Of a DNA stretch of 7,233 nucleotides, positions 6,251 through 7,233 are shown one piece after another. The notes under the pieces were generated by a model. The model searched no databases and was not told where the DNA came from. It was given only the letters and a program-made list of their open reading frames with translations. The number at the start of each line of letters is the position of its first letter. Position 1 is the stretch's first letter. Where the stretch lies: NCBI GenBank assembly GCA_027005175.1, contig JALTMC010000386.1, positions 10,491-17,723 on the forward strand. The letters are read 5' to 3'. A program made the translations under genes and the position numbers. This stretch comes from Myxococcales bacterium. GTDB taxonomy: Bacteria; Myxococcota_C; UBA6777.

Positions 6251-7141
6251 TTAGTAGAGAGTGGCTTCTTTCTGCTTTCCCTGCCTGTAGAATCGGGCGA
6301 GTAGTCCGAAGTGGTCGGAAGGAAAGAGGTTTTTGTTGCCTGGCGTGATGGGTTGGGTGCCGATAATTCGTGTCATGTCAGGTCGCCAGTGACGAGAGCG
6401 CATTAAAATACGATCGATTCGTCGGCTCTTTTCTCCTGGAAAGGAGCCTTGTTTGGCCATGTCACTTTGTCTGATATCCCAGGTGTATCCGTCTTTTTTG
6501 GGGTGAAGCATCGGCCAGGGATCGACGTAGATGTTGGGGAGGGCTTTGGTGTCAGGCTGCTCTCCATCACCAAAGTTAAAGTCGCCAAGCAGTACGGATT
6601 CGTCAGCTTTGGCCAGATGAGAAAAGGCGACCTTCATCTGGAGGACACGAATGGCTCCTGCTTTAAGAGGGCTCTCCAAGTGGACGGTTCCCACAGCGAG
6701 GGTTTTCTTGTGTAACTTGAGAAGGGCCATCAGAAAACCTCGTCCCTGGTGACTCGGCACTCTCTTGTACAGGTGCTGTTGGACAGGAAAGCGCGATAGT
6801 ATATACAAGCCACCCGGTGCGAGCTTTCCTTTGTTACTGCCCACCTTGTGATAGGAGCGGACCCACTTCTGTTTTTCCAATCGATTCAAAAACCATGCTG
6901 TCACTTCTTGCAATGCGATGATATCTGCCGATGACTGCTTAAGGAGCTTCATCAATGCTGGGATGCGTTGTTTGGCAAAGCGGGAGTCAGCCAACACATT
7001 GTAGGTTAAGAATGTCAGTTGTTTGGGGTTGGATGATTTCGTGCTTGGTTTTGATGTTGCCGGAGATACAGCTTGCTTTGCGTTGTTCTTACGACAACCC
7101 AAAAGAAAAACACATACAAGTGGAACAAAGATGAGTCTCAT
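6251..7141 (-). CDS. Predicted lipoprotein of the endonuclease/exonuclease/phosphatase superfamily, TDP2-like
   Basis: A 296-residue protein. Residues 1-16 form a lipoprotein signal with lipobox LLGC (Cys16), followed by a Ser/Thr/Lys-rich linker to about residue 40, so it is expected in the cell envelope. The rest is a metal-dependent EEP domain: LTYNVLAD (45-52, Asn48), IIALQEV (74-80, Glu79), GTVHLES (151-157, His154), GDFN (186-189, Asp187 and Asn189), RRIDRIL (240-246) and FPSDHFGLL (273-281, His277). All catalytic positions are intact. The C-terminal half, with VHLES, YTWD (219-222), RIDRI and FPSDH.GLL, closely echoes eukaryotic tyrosyl-DNA phosphodiesterase 2 as I remember it. Other family members are nucleases, sphingomyelinases or inositol phosphatases, so the substrate is not settled. 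ATG 7141 fits the signal peptide; the ribosome site (AAGAG near 7151-7155) is weak. It converges on the DUF2461 gene and shares no operon here. Confidence 0.9.
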   Translation of the reverse strand: MRLIFVPLVCVFLLGCRKNNAKQAVSPATSKPSTKSSNPKQLTFLTYNVLADSRFAKQRIPALMKLLKQSSADIIALQEVTAWFLNRLEKQKWVRSYHKVGSNKGKLAPGGLYILSRFPVQQHLYKRVPSHQGRGFLMALLKLHKKTLAVGTVHLESPLKAGAIRVLQMKVAFSHLAKADESVLLGDFNFGDGEQPDTKALPNIYVDPWPMLHPKKDGYTWDIRQSDMAKQGSFPGEKSRRIDRILMRSRHWRPDMTRIIGTQPITPGNKNLFPSDHFGLLARFYRQGKQKEATLY

Positions 7142-7233
7142 CAGAAAAAAACTCTTATGTTGTGTGTGTGGAAACCCCCGCCAGAATCAACAGGACGAAG
7201 TCCGGATGGGGTGGGGGGCGTTGACCAGTGGGC

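Noticed and set aside
7193-7203. GGAC-GAA-GTCC hairpin upstream of the TDP2-like gene
   Set aside because: A four-pair stem without a T run or clear relation to a promoter; expected often by chance.
7157-7233. Plus-strand frame from ATG 7157 open to the window edge
   Set aside because: No ribosome site, only 25 full codons visible, composition of a GC-rich spacer, and no recognisable protein motif.

Overview
The window suggests a chromosomal segment from a Gram-negative, predatory or environmental bacterium of the Myxococcota/Deltaproteobacteria type, with roughly balanced base composition. This is inference. It rests on three things: a Cys-rich exported protein with the bacterial Kazal pattern (PVCGCD..TY.NAC) that is common in myxobacteria; a sigma-54 activator carrying an FHA domain instead of a receiver domain; and a topoisomerase III ending in the Toprim C-terminal-repeat signature (GKT..L..F.SKKGR.F.A, then FEFPPR). 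No 16S or other phylogenetic marker is present, so the phylum call is tentative.

Layout. (1) Positions 1-747, minus strand: the 5' 249 codons of an exported Cys-rich protein that runs off the left edge. It has a signal peptide, one pacifastin/VWC-like repeat, a Kazal-like domain, then at least three more repeats. No stop codon is in the window. (2) Positions 748-1243: a 496-base intergenic region between divergent genes. It holds a run of GAGTG/CACTC inverted repeats, a candidate -10 for the Cys-rich gene, a GGTTGT triplet repeat, and a possible short leader ORF overlapping the next start codon. (3) Positions 1244-3832, plus strand: topB, DNA topoisomerase III. (4) Positions 3833-3952: a weak hairpin with a T8 run, then an extended -10 promoter candidate. 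(5) Positions 3953-5452 and 5456-6151, plus strand: an FHA-AAA+-Fis sigma-54 activator followed 3 bases later by a DUF2461 gene, almost certainly one operon. (6) Positions 6152-6250: a convergent intergenic gap with an inverted repeat. (7) Positions 6251-7141, minus strand: a predicted lipoprotein of the endonuclease/exonuclease/phosphatase superfamily whose C-terminal half resembles tyrosyl-DNA phosphodiesterase 2. (8) Positions 7142-7233: upstream DNA with no supported gene.

How the genes relate. Only the activator and DUF2461 genes are convincingly linked. The activator would sense a phosphothreonine signal (FHA domain, Ser/Thr kinase pathways) and switch on sigma-54 promoters. Nothing in the window shows which promoters these are, since no good -24/-12 element is visible. 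topB and the TDP2-like gene both concern tyrosine-linked DNA 5' ends on paper, but the latter carries an export signal, so a joint role is doubtful. No tRNA, rRNA, CRISPR array, insertion sequence or phage gene was seen.
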